Shown here: positions 1-12,400 of the stretch, in pieces
Position numbering within the stretch: the first letter of the stretch is position 1
Layout of the letters: each line of letters opens with the position of its first letter
DNA from: Elysia crispata
Lineage: Eukaryota; Mollusca; Gastropoda; Plakobranchidae
DNA: 64,000 bases
Direction of reading: 5' to 3'
Assembly: GCA_033675545.1 (NCBI GenBank)
Contig: JAWDGP010005685.1
Span: forward strand, 68,501-132,500
Translations under genes and position numbers: made by a program
Notes under the pieces: generated by a model
The model's database searches: none
Seen by the model: the letters and a program-made list of their open reading frames with translations, nothing else
Told to the model about the DNA's origin: nothing

Positions 1-1033
1 TTCAATCTATATTTGGCTCAATACCCATAATTCTATAGCCTTAGGATCACCCACAAGTTTCGTTAGCAAAAATTAAAAATGGCGGACGCCAAGCACTTAC
101 CTCTCGATTCAAATAGAAAATCCGTACTGAAAACAAAACACAAAAGTGAGGGATCCTTCCAACGGTCGTAAAACAAAGATAAGAGATTACTACACACGTG
201 TGTAGCATCTAGGAAGAACAAAAGAGCCTCGATTCGTGGCAGGTGCCGGAAAACCACGCGGATGCCCGAGAAGTAGGTGTGCGCGAGAGTGGGCACAGGC
301 ACTCTATAAAGTAAAAAACACTAAGGAATGTTATCAAACAACCCTTTGCCGTCCTTACACATGATTAACCTGACATTGAACACTACATACAGCTTGAAAT
401 TTTAGTTGGGTTTTGAGCATTTGCAGCTTTGCCTTGACAATGAAAATGTTTTAAACTCTAATTGAAACCTATTGACTTCTATGATGTATTTTCGGGATTA
501 GTTAGATTCTTAGTCTAAACGTTTTTTTTTTTTTTTTTTTGATAAATTTTGTTTATGGAGCACATTTTGATTTTTTTCTCAAAGAGAGAGAATAGCCTGG
601 CTCTAAAATCTATGGCAAAAAAAAATAAAAATAAGGTGTATGTGACAGTTTCAATTGCTTCCCTTCAGCAAAAGATTCAAGTAAAACACTCCCATATGTA
701 GATCTGATATATCTCAAAGACAATTTATTTGTAACAAAAAAAAATCTCAAATGGGAAATTGAGCACATTTTGAATCAATAATCATGTAATATTGTGCTTT
801 TTTTTTTAACGTAAATTAAGTAAAGCTCAGCAACAAGTTGGTACAAGATGTTTAGGGTTCATAATAATAGAGGTAGGTGCCCAATAAAATACAATTTTTG
901 TGGAATTAATGCTTGTAGCCGCCTGACTGTAAAAGATGGCTAATTTGCATTGCTGGGTTTTGGTTTTTCAAAAAAAAAAAAAAAAGATTAAATTATATGA
1001 AATGTATTGATACCTTTTTTTTTTCATTTCAAG
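1..1033 (+). promoter_or_regulatory. EMSY 5' flank, probable promoter and noncoding first exon
   Basis: Bases 60-300 are visibly richer in G, C and CpG than the AT-rich sequence that follows, which suits a promoter or first-exon region. The first coding exon of EMSY is preceded by a pyrimidine tract and a CAAG acceptor ending at 1033, so at least one noncoding 5' exon must lie upstream; I cannot fix its donor. On the minus strand a canonical GAG|GTAAGT donor lies at 98/99, which could mean a divergent transcript leaving the window. Bases 300-1033 are AT-rich with homopolymer runs and nothing else recognisable. Confidence 0.4.
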
Positions 1034-1058
1034 GGAGAGATTTTGACAAGGCATCAAC

Positions 1059-3420
1059 ATGTGGCCAATGTTGTTAGACTACTCAAAAGATGAATCTAAA
1101 AGAATTTTGAGAAGGCTTGAACTAGAGGCTTATGCCTCTGTTATATCTGTGTTCAGAGCACAGGGTGATTTATCCAAGGAGAAGAAAAGTATTTTGCAAG
1201 ACCTTCAGCAATCTTTAAGGTGAGTTGGTGCTGAATTGTGAACATAAATATTACTTCAACTCAAGTTTTTTTCTTTTGAACGGCATCTAGTTAGGATTTG
1301 GTGCCTTGGATTAGTAGCCTACTCTTTCTCAAACATGGAACATTTTATTTATTATGTAATTTATTTTTTTTTAATATCTTGTCCATGTCTTTTGTAGTTC
1401 AAGAATGTATCCTTGCTTCTGGTACAGTCCTTATACCGGGAAGCACTGAATCACTGTTTTCTCTCAGTGGTTATTTGGTTATTTCTTGTATAGAAGCATA
1501 TCACCATGGCTTATATTGTGAGAAAATGCGGATGTTTTTTTTGTTGTTGTTATTTCTTAGTATTAAAACTAGATTTTTTTGGTCTTTTTCATTTGCTTCA
1601 CACTTCTATTAAAAATTTTTTACCTAGATTTATCTAGATCCAGGATACTATTGCACCTAAATGAAAGTTGTGAACTCAGGAGCATTTAAGAGAATACTGT
1701 AGGACTTACTTGTTGCTATTTTTTTAGAAAGTTTCTGTTTGTCACTTGGGCTGTATCTGCATTTATCGTTGCTGCAATTTTTTGTGTGTGCTAAGTTTGC
1801 ACTTTTTTTACATCTGGGGACATCCTATTAATATGTATTGGCCACTAAAAATTAAAACATTTTCCATTTTTGTTTCTGGCATTGATCTATGAGTCTAGTA
1901 AGTTTTTTTTTATCATCTAGAGTGGTCCCAGTGAGCTATCGAATTTGAAGGCTAGCCTTTAACTGAAAAAGTGTTTTTTGTCTTTTAGTTCTAGATCTAA
2001 TTTAGAGCAATTCAGCTACAAGAGACCGTTCAACAAATTAATAAACATTTATGCATAAATAACTTTATTACTAATCTAAAAACAAATTTCTGCAAAGAAA
2101 CAAATCAAGTCCATGATGGTAGATATCAGATATGTGCAGACTAGATTCTAAATCTGCTTTTGATCTACTGTAGTATCACCGCAGCTGCAGCTGCTACTTC
2201 TTTTTCTAGATCTCGATCTGGCGCTAGATCCAGTTTACGTGTGTAAATTAATTAATCAGGTACCCTGGTCTTTTATTTTGGCAATCATGACCTTCTACTT
2301 ATCTCGATCCCTCTACACTTTTAGTGTATCTGACACTCTGTGTACATTTAGCCACTTTATTAGTCCATCCAACATCTTTTCTTGATCTCACTGTTTTTCT
2401 CTGCAGTTTTCGTTGATCATTCCAGTTTCTCTCTTCTCATCACGTGGCTGAAGAAGGTTGCTTGGCATTTACATATTTTGGGTGATCTTTTGTTCTATTG
2501 CTTTATATGCTACCAAAGTGAAATAAAAAACTAGCATGATTATTTGCAAAAGCCCACTCTCCTTTGATATTAAAATGAAATAATTTTTTTTATTGCATTC
2601 TTCCTTGATTCTAAATCCATCTATTTCCCAAACAAACCCAATGTTTTTGTGCTGAAACGCCAAACTACAATATTTTGGCCCAGTTTTTTGAAGCTCCCTT
2701 ACCTCTCTTATCCAAAGTGCATGATTTCTCTTCAGAGTTCCTATTAAAAAAGAAAAGCCACCCCTTATTCTCTTTTGCTGTCCCATTCAGAGCTGCCCAA
2801 AGAAGGGTGTCAGTATTTCTTGTAAATATTTCTTCTGGGGTATTATTCTGAGCCAATTTAATTTTAATTCTGTTTTTAGAAGATGTCCTCTTTTTGGTTC
2901 TTATAGTGAGGCTAAATAGAAATATGATCTTTTGGGGTTTTTTGAGCAATATTTTGTGATTGTTTACCTTTTCTTTTTCTTTTAGCATCTCCACTGAAAG
3001 ACACAGGGCTGAAGTCCGCAGAGCAGTGAATGATGAGAAGCTAGCTACAATTGCAGAGAAGTATGTAAAGCTTATTTTTTTCTGGTAATACTCTATAGGT
3101 TTTTAAAACCATTTCCTGCTTTCAATTTTCAAAGAAAGATTTTGCTCAAGGATTTTTCAGTACTGAAAAATCCTTTGGAAAAAAATGTTAACACTTTACT
3201 TTATGTATTTTTTTTGCTCTCTGTCAATAAATTGTAGCTTTTTGGTTGAAAAATGTGGTTGTTTTTTACCTCAAAATTCTGCACAAAAAAGAAAGTCTTA
3301 ATGCATGTTTTTACTTTTTTTTTTTTGCTTTTAGCATCAGTGGCTCAATGGGTACAACAGAATGGCAGGTTGAGGGACGTCGTCTTGTGCCATTGATGCC
3401 TCGACTTGTGCCCCAAACAG
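1059..3420 (+). other. EMSY: ENT domain exons of EMSY
   Basis: Exons 1-3 encode the EMSY N-terminal (ENT) domain, a small helical dimerisation domain. Visible hallmarks are KRILRRLELEAYASVIS, RAQGDLSKEKK, ISTERHRAEVRRAVNDEK and EGRRLVPLMPRLVPQTAF, nearly unchanged from human EMSY. The helix-rich core spans residues 1-95. The conserved LVPLMPRL segment just after it is part of the region used for chromoshadow-type partners in human EMSY; that function is known for the family, not shown here. Confidence 0.9.
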
Positions 3421-6400
3421 CCTTTACCAGCACTGCCAATCAAGCAGCTAGTGCTATGATGGAGAAAAATGCTACATTGCCTCCTCCGTCTAGCACTTGC
3501 AACAGAGATGGTAGGCAAAACGAGCAAACATTCAAACTAAGAGAAAAAGATACAAGATTCTAGTTTTGAAGAAGGAAAGCAAATTTGAGCAGAGGTTTAG
3601 TGTTAAGTCGTAATAAATTGTAATGGGTCCAAGTGAAATTTGTAGAGTGTTCTTAAAGTTTTATCCCGGCTGAGACTTTCTCCTTATGACATTGATCTTC
3701 TCTGCCATATCTTGTCAAATTTCGAGGACCAATAATCTTTACTCAAATTTATTGACATCCTCTCAATCTCACCAGAATTTTCTTTGGACTTTTCGCGTTG
3801 CTCTGATGGTACAAGTTACCTGTCCTTTATCCATGCTAGTGTGCTTGACCACTGTGCACGATAGCAACACATGTTGCAACCAAAGGGATAATGTGCTGTG
3901 GAAAAAAGTGGCTTCCGTGATTTTTCTCAGCACATGAAAGAAACCTTTAAAAGGATTCAATGGTCAAAGAATTTTAAAATAATTTGGATCATATCAGTCA
4001 AAAGCATGTTTTGAAAATGCATTGGTTAACGATGAATGGTTTTTGTTTATATACTGGGAAAGAACACGATCATTTGCATATTAAGTCACTAGAATTTAAA
4101 TTTAGAGTAAAATTTGTACAAGCTTGTGTGTTTATATTAGGCATGCAAATTAAAAATTTGCTTTTTTTTTTCAATTAGGACCTACTGCTGTGCTTCCAAA
4201 GACAACACGTTCATCCAGTCCATCATCAAATGTTGTGGTCCTTCCAAGTGGAACATCTATTCACATTAAAGGTAAAAGATAACTTTTCTTCATTATTTAG
4301 GTAATCAAGTTAAAATATGCGATTATTGGCCTTCAGTTAAGCAAATCAAATATATGTTCTCAATCTGTTTGGAAGAGAAAACTAACACATGTCATCTGAG
4401 CATTATCTCCAGGTTCAGATTTATAAATGCTGATTTAAAATGCATCTTATAATCTTGTACTATCAAACCCTCTCCTGCCAGTTTTACCTAGATATTACTG
4501 TTCCTTTGTAAACATTTATTTGTGACGAATTCACATGTGTAAAAGAAAACTGCTGTATTTGGAAATCAGGAATGCTGAACCAAGAGGAAGAAGAAGACTT
4601 AAGTACAATTGCTGGCAGGCGATCAAGCCAGCGAAGTTTGTCCACTGACAGCCAAAATGCTGCATCTTCTGTTTCTACACAAACTCCTCGGGTCACATAC
4701 ACGACAGCCTCTAGCACAGCCACTGGCTCTTCCCCTGTAAAGATCACTATCAGCAAAAGCCCACAGGGTAGGCCTATCAATGTGCAATCAAGCTCCCAGC
4801 CTCCAAAGGTAATGTGTTCAATTTCATCAATTTAGATTTGTTGAGATAGAAAGTATTGTAATAATTTAATGGACATTGTAAAATTACTCATTTTATTTTC
4901 TCCCTTTACTTACTTGTATAATTAATGCTTGTTTTTGTTTTGAATCACTCTTGTTGATAACTTGAGTATTTATTCATTACATTTGGATGAATTTTAAAAA
5001 CTACTCCTTAATCTTTTGGTTTTGGGCAAATTTTGAATTACATGCTTTTGTAGACAAGAACTTTTGATGTTATATAGAAATTTATATATCCTTTTTCATG
5101 CCCATTTTTTTTTTTTGCAGGTAATCTTGGTGACAAGTGCTGGCCCTGCTGCAACTGTCGTGCAGCGGTCCATGTCTGTACCAGTTGTGCGGAGTCAGTC
5201 AAGCCCTATGTCCTCAGTGTACCCTGGTCCTCTGGTCACTAGTAGTAGTGTCAGTGGTCCTGGTCACATTTCTGCTCCTCGTTCTTCAGTGTTGGTGTCA
5301 GGTGTATCAGTGCCTTCAACAGGTGTACCACAGGTTGTGTCAGCCTACACTGGGGTAGTGACTTCAACTTCAGGAGCAAGTCTTGTTTCCACCACAGGTA
5401 ATAAATGAGTAAACAAACACATGAAATTTAATTAATCTCAATCATTTCTTTCCTTAAGCATTTGCTAAAACTGTATTATATTTGATTTTTAAAGTTTTGA
5501 TGTACCTAGAATAAATATTTAGATTAATTTTAACTTTAAAAAAATTTTTTTTTTGTTATAGAGTATCTCTCTTGCCTCTCATTTTACTTTTACCCAACTA
5601 TGAAATTGAGTGAAATCTCTAAGCAAATTTTTTTGTTTTTTTTTATATTTTAATGCATAGTGAAATCTTGGGTTTCACTTCTTTCTCTCAGTTTTTACTT
5701 TAATATAAGGTTCTAATTCACTCTTCATCCATGTCTCAAAAAATCAATTAACTTTACCCTGCAGTGACAATGCCCACCTCATCTCTTGGAGGCAATTCAG
5801 CAGTCTTCAGTCCCTCTCTACAAATGGGGCTTGGCAAAATTAGACCAAGGATTGTGCCTCGACAACGTTATCCAGCCATGGTTGTAAGTTAACACCTTTG
5901 TTTTTGTCATGTTTCTTCTTAATATTTTAAACTTATTAATGAGTTGACATTTTAATCATAGTGATGGAATATTGAAACTAGAAAGATTCCTCCATGGTTA
6001 GTGGATGAAGGAAAATCTAGGCAGAAATGTCCCTTAATTTTCTAACTAAAGTGTTAATTATATATCTTAAAGCCAAATCTTTCAGTAGTAGGTCTTTTTT
6101 TTTTGGCAGAGCTACTTATACTTAGTGACCCAATGTTCTGTAGTGTTCCCCTCCCCAGCCTCAGCATCAGAAGCCAGGCGTGGTACTGCCCATGGGACCA
6201 CAGCTTGTTTCTCCTTTGCCTCAGGCAGTGTCGCTTAGCTCCGGGTCAGGCCCAACCATTAATGCTACTGGACCCCCTCAGCAGACACAGTATTCTTCAG
6301 CGAGTATACAGGTGAACCAAATTCCTTCAAGCTCGGCCATCCTTACACACCACAGCACTGGAGTACAGGTGAAGACTCTGAACAAGCCAACCATACAGAT

Positions 6401-9400
6401 CAAACAGGAAGGAGGTGAGCTGACTTTTGACTTGCGGTAAATTTACAATGCTTATTTATTCTGGATTTTATATGTAAGCTCTTCAAATATTTCTTTTTTT
6501 TAGTATTATTCATCAAGAATCGGTTTAAATTTGTGATGTATAGTTTCCACAAAGGTTGTTTTTTTTTTTTTCAAATTATTTAGTTTGGAAGAATTCCATT
6601 ATTTTTTAAATGAAAATTTCAAATAACCAAGTGCTTGAAAGATAAAATATTGCTTACTTGACAGGCATGAAAATCATAACTCAAGGGGGGTCAAGTAAAA
6701 TTCTGCCTAAGCCGTCCCAGCTGGCAAATGCAAGTGGTCCACCTGTGGTGATGGTGAACACTGGACAGGGCACACAAGGCACCACCACGGGCATCACAAT
6801 GCTACCTAGATCAATCTCCACATACACAGGTAGCTTAGAACAGGGTTGTGGTTGCTCGGTTCTAAAGAATAATGGTGCTAGAAATATGCATGTATTACTT
6901 AAGAAGCATGATGTTTAACCCATTGACGCCGGGATTAGAGTCTACTCTAATTTATCCTTTAACGACGGGATTGGAGTCTACCGCAATCGCCGACTTTAAT
7001 GCTAGATCTAACAGCGAAAAGTGGTTCACATCGTAAATGGACTTGACTAGTTGTGAACCATAGCCTATTTTGTACCGAAAACCAATGCTAACTTTTTTTC
7101 TTTTATATAATTATTTTTTGTTATTTTGGTTTTTTTCACCCTAATTCATCCAAAACAACACATTTGATCACCTTTTGTCTCATCCGAGGGCCAAAATCGG
7201 GCGGTAATGATCGCCGTGTAAACACCCTGAACACCCCTCTACCCCTACATATTTGGTATCGTCTGAAAGGGAAACTTGTGCTCTTTCTGACACAGGTCTT
7301 GACCTAGTTGTCTGACTTCATATCTAAAAATAATATGCAAATTTCTGCATGGCTTTGTGTTCAATCTGTACTGTGATTGGCTAAGCTGAACCTAACCCCT
7401 CTGGGCATGCGCAGTGAATGTTCGACCTGAAGGTCAAAGCCGTTCTTTCACTTTCGGGCATGCGCAGTATATCGTTACTGTGCAGTGTAAACATCCGTAG
7501 CAGAATCGAAAGTAACTCTGATTCCAGTCGAAACAAAGCTTTGATTGTGCACTGTGTAGATTTAGTTAGATCTATGTGTGTAGCGTTTGTCCACTATGGT
7601 CTTTGTCTTTGACCAGTCATCTTTCCAGGTAGATATGTGTGTAGCGTCCGTTCTTCGCTTCGCGCTCTGTCTTTGACCAGTGAAGACGTACATTTCTTCT
7701 TCAGTTCAACTGTTGATTTACTTAGATATCTAGCTCTCACTCAAGCACATCAATGCATCATTGCTTGCGGAGATAAATTCAATGAATCAGTCTCAAGCCA
7801 ATTCTGCCCTAAGTGATGGCAGTGATTTAGATTTAGATGTTGGGGAGTCTTCCGACTCTGACGACTACACCCTCACTCTTGATGAACGGAGGTTTGTTGA
7901 CGCCATTGATCGAGAGATCAATCACATTCAAAGGATGGAAGTTATTGGAGGTGATGGCACTGAGTCCGATGATGATTCCATCGTTCAGGCTCCAACCGTG
8001 GATCTCAATGCCCCAGCTCAATGGATTGCAGATCCTAATGGTTTTGTTCCTCAAGAACAATTGCAATGCACACGTGAGTTACATTTTTCATCTACAGTTT
8101 TATATGTTCTGTACGCACAGATAAGTGAGCTATTGACAGATTAGGTCGTTGCCCTAGATCTAGATTGTAGATAAGTAAAGATTATACGATAAGGCTAAGA
8201 TTCTTTTTCAGAAACATACATGTATTTTTCAATCTCAAAAAAATGTTACTGATCAGGCTTTCCTGATTTGGGCCCTAAGTGAAAACACCACAAGCTATAT
8301 GAGCTGGTAATGAACTTTTTTTTAAATTCTTAAATTCTTTTATTGCAAATACTTTTGATGAATGCATTTTTTTTACTTCACTTCACATAATTAGGGATTA
8401 TTTTGCCCAATTTGAAATTTTTTCTTTTACTTCCTTCTTAGTACTTGACAGTAAAACTTTTGTAGACAAATTATTTAATTTTTAATTTTATGTTACAACG
8501 TTATGTTTTAATTTTTAATTTTATTCAACTCATCTACATATGTAATACTGTACCATTACTATGAGAAAAAGACTTTTTAGGTTTTGTTCCTTTTCAATCT
8601 CTGAGTTATTCACTTTATTTTATACCACTTTTTTTTTTACAGCTTTCAAGTCTATACAGGGAGAGAGGCTGGTCAGGAGCAGGGATTGGCACACAGAGTT
8701 GTGAAGGACCTGGTGGAGCCATTTCATCACACAGGCATGAGGGTGTATATGGGCAATTTTTGCACTGGTGTCCCCCTGCTGCGGGACTTGGAAGTTTGTG
8801 GCATGGTACGGTCCAACCGTAAGTTCCTGCCTGCGGACCTGCTACCCAAGAAAGTCCAACTGCAGAAGCACGAGTATAAGACAGCCCAGGCAGGTCATCT
8901 CACTTTTTCTGTTTGGCTTGACACAAGCAGGCACAGTTAGTAGGAGGTCTGGGCTACAGGAGCAGCAAATTGTTGTCCCATTGGCCCTGGCTGACTACCA
9001 GAGCCACATGATGGGGTTCGACTTGACTGACTAAATGATTGGCTATTACATGCCCAACCATAGGTAATATCCTTTTTTTTTTTTTAATTTTCAATTAATT
9101 TTTTAAAGACATTGTAGTTTTTAGAGGTACTGTATAGGAACTGTTCATTTGGGTCGATCCTTTGAAGTTTAAAAAATAAGGGTATCTAACTTTTGTGCTT
9201 TCCAATATATTTTTTTCATTTCATTGTAACCAAATGTTGGTACGCTTCTGAAAAATATTTTGTTCATTACAAACAAAGTGTCTTTTCATTCAGAACTTGG
9301 TATGGAACTTCAGTGTTAATATTTTTCATTATTTTTTAATTCTGTTAATTTTGTTCCGCAGGTCCAGGAAATGGTGGCGTCGTATTTTTACCTATCTAAC

Positions 9401-12400
9401 AATGGTGAGCGGCCACAATGCATATGTTGTAGGCAAGGATTCCAACTACGAGTTCACGAAAAAGAACGGGCCCAACTTCAGGGCCTTCTCTGAGGACCTG
9501 GCAGGCGAGCTTACATTTGGCGTCAAAGCTAATCATGACCCACCCCTCAACCAGGAAAAGAGCACCATCGATTGGTCAAAAGGAGAGATGGCCTCTCTAA
9601 AGTGTGCATCGAGTGCAAGGCCAAAGGCATCAAGCAGAAAGTGACAGTTTATAACTGTATTATCTATGACTTGCCTATACATGTAAAGTGCCTGCAAGAC
9701 TACCAACAAAGAATGCAGCGCATGTAATTCCCCAAGTCAAGTGTGTTGCAGATCATCCTTTTTTTTTCTTCATCTAAATCATTGACTTTCATTTATTTAC
9801 CATCCTTTCTAATGAGGCCACGGAGAAACTTCTCTGTGTTGGTCCCAAGTCCACCAATTCAGAGGAGAGAGGATGTGTTTGTTGTGCTTTACGCCCTTAC
9901 TTATGAAAAGATATTTTTAAAAAAATTGTAGGATTTACAAGTCCTACCAGACATTTAAAAAAAAACACTGTGTGAGAGATGTTTACTTCATTGGATTTTA
10001 GCAGCTCATCTGTGAAGGGGTAAGTTGGCATAAAAAGTAATCGATGTTGTGTATAGTACTTTTTTTTTTTTTCATATATAGGCCTAATATTAATTTTCTA
10101 TCAACCAAGATCTCTTTTCACCATCTATGAATGTCAAGTAACATTATCAGTTATCACTTACATAACTACTTCTATGCTTTTTCTATCTTTTATGTACTCT
10201 TGTAAAAGGTTAGAGTCTAGATGTTTTTTGTCCTGTGATTTTAATTTTTTACAGGTATTGGTTTTCATTTTTAGGTAGATAAACAAAACATATTTTCCCA
10301 ATTTTCTTGGATTCAAATGATTTTAACTTGATTTTTATTTTTCATCAATTCTTTGTGTTTAGTAAATGAAAGTATACCCAAACTGGTTTGAGAGCCAGTT
10401 TTAGGGAAATGCGCTCGTTCTTATCAATGGTGTTGTGCCTCTTCAAAATTTCATAACTTTGGTTCTAATGGGAATATCTGCACAATTTTTTCATCATTGT
10501 AAAGCTTAGTAAATCTACTACATTTTTTCTTCTTATACTTTGGCTCTCTAATGAGTCATAAAAAAGCTGTTGCCTTTCAAAATGAATGTTTACATTTTTT
10601 TGAAAAAAACGTAACTTTTTGCATGATGGTCATCATTTTATTTTTTCTTTTACTCAGTCTCTAATGCTTACTTCACAAAGGTTTTGGTATCATTGAAAAG
10701 GAAAATGAATGATCTTTCTTTCCCTCATTTACATTATAGCTCTATTTTTTATGGAAAATTCCTAAAACTTGAGTTAAAAATATATCTTTTGTTTTTTTCA
10801 ACAACACAGATTTTTTTTCTTCCAACTTCTCTGATCTCTTTTTCAGTGGAATATTTGTTATTATTATAAAATCTTTAATGATTTGAATGTTGATTTTATT
10901 GGCTTTCAGAAAATACTAAGGTGTATGTGTCAAATGTGTTCCACTTTTTAGTTATTTTCAATTTTCAGTGGGTACCCTGTACAATTTTGGGCGGCCATTT
11001 TGGATTTTCCAATAGTCCTCAGGATTGAGGTAGCCATTTTCTCTCTGGGTCCCAGTGGTTATTGGGTTAATAAATAGGAAGGAGAGGAAAACTATTACTT
11101 TCTACCTATATTTCAATATTTGGCACTAATGGGAATTTTGAGGCTGTACCTGAAGTCAATGTAATTTGTAGAACTTATTCACTCCATGAAAAATATCAAA
11201 TATTATCAGCTACTGATCTACAAGCAAAATGATCAATTCAAATATTTGGGTGCTTCAGAATCAAACGCCGAAACTGAATCAAGAATAGGGCAGTCAAAAA
11301 TGAGTTTCCGGTTAATGAAATCCACACAAGAAGAATCCAGAAGTGCTATATTGAACCCATCCTGGTGAATGAATGTGAGGCTTAGACAATTTTGAAACAG
11401 CTACAAAAGAGACTGCAGGCAACAGAAATATGGTTCACATGGAGAATGCTATTAATCACATAGACTGCAAAGAAATCAAATAAAACAGTGTTATAAGAAG
11501 CTGACACAACAAGATCACTCATAAAAATGGTACATAAACACAACTTCTTTTGGCCATTTGATGAAAAAAGAGAAACTAGAACACCTCGTGACAACTGGGA
11601 TGATCGAAAGAAAATGCTGCAAGGGAAAACAGTGAAGAAAGATATTGGATGGACAAAGAATTTGGCTAAATGTAGGATGAGTGACAGATGCACTAAAAGC
11701 AATGAGGGATCCAGATGCATGGAAGGTCATGATCACCTTCATTAAATAACAGAGCACCTGATTGATTGATTGATGAGGATATAAAATATTTGGAAAGCTA
11801 TTATAGATGATAGTACAAAGTTGAGATTTTTTTGATGTTTTTGGTTTGTTCTCACTGCTGATTACTGAAGTCAACCTTATAAATTGAAGGTTTATGGTGT
11901 GTTTTATCGTCAGAACTCATCCTATTTACCCTTAATATAATGTCCAAACATGGTTAAGTTGGTGGTTTAGTGTATCCATAACTAGAGAGAGAAGGGAGGG
12001 AGAGAGGAAGTGAGCATTGCTTTAGTTTAAAATCTTTTCTGTTTTTGTTTTTATTTGCCTCCAAAGCTGTACTCTTTTCGAATTTGACAACTCTGATATA
12101 TAATTTCTCTTTTTTTTTCAACAAGCTCATTCAGGTGGTAAAGTGTTGAACATTACAACACCAGGAGGACGTGTTATTGCCACCACCACAAAAGCCACCA
12201 ATGTGGTGACTGTCAACCCAAAAACTCTACATCTGACAGCAGTCAAGTCTGGTTCAGGTAGCACTACGGGTGGGTGAGGTGATAAAAGCTTCAGCACAGC
12301 AACGACCTGTGGAATATGCGGCAGCTGTTGCAACTTAGATGATCTTTAAATCAGAAGTGGTGAAAATAATGTCTTCTTCTCACATGAAAGATGATGATAT

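Noticed and set aside
63..302. 79-codon minus-strand open frame
   Set aside because: No family match, and its composition fits promoter or first-exon sequence. Only the splice-donor-like site was kept as an observation.
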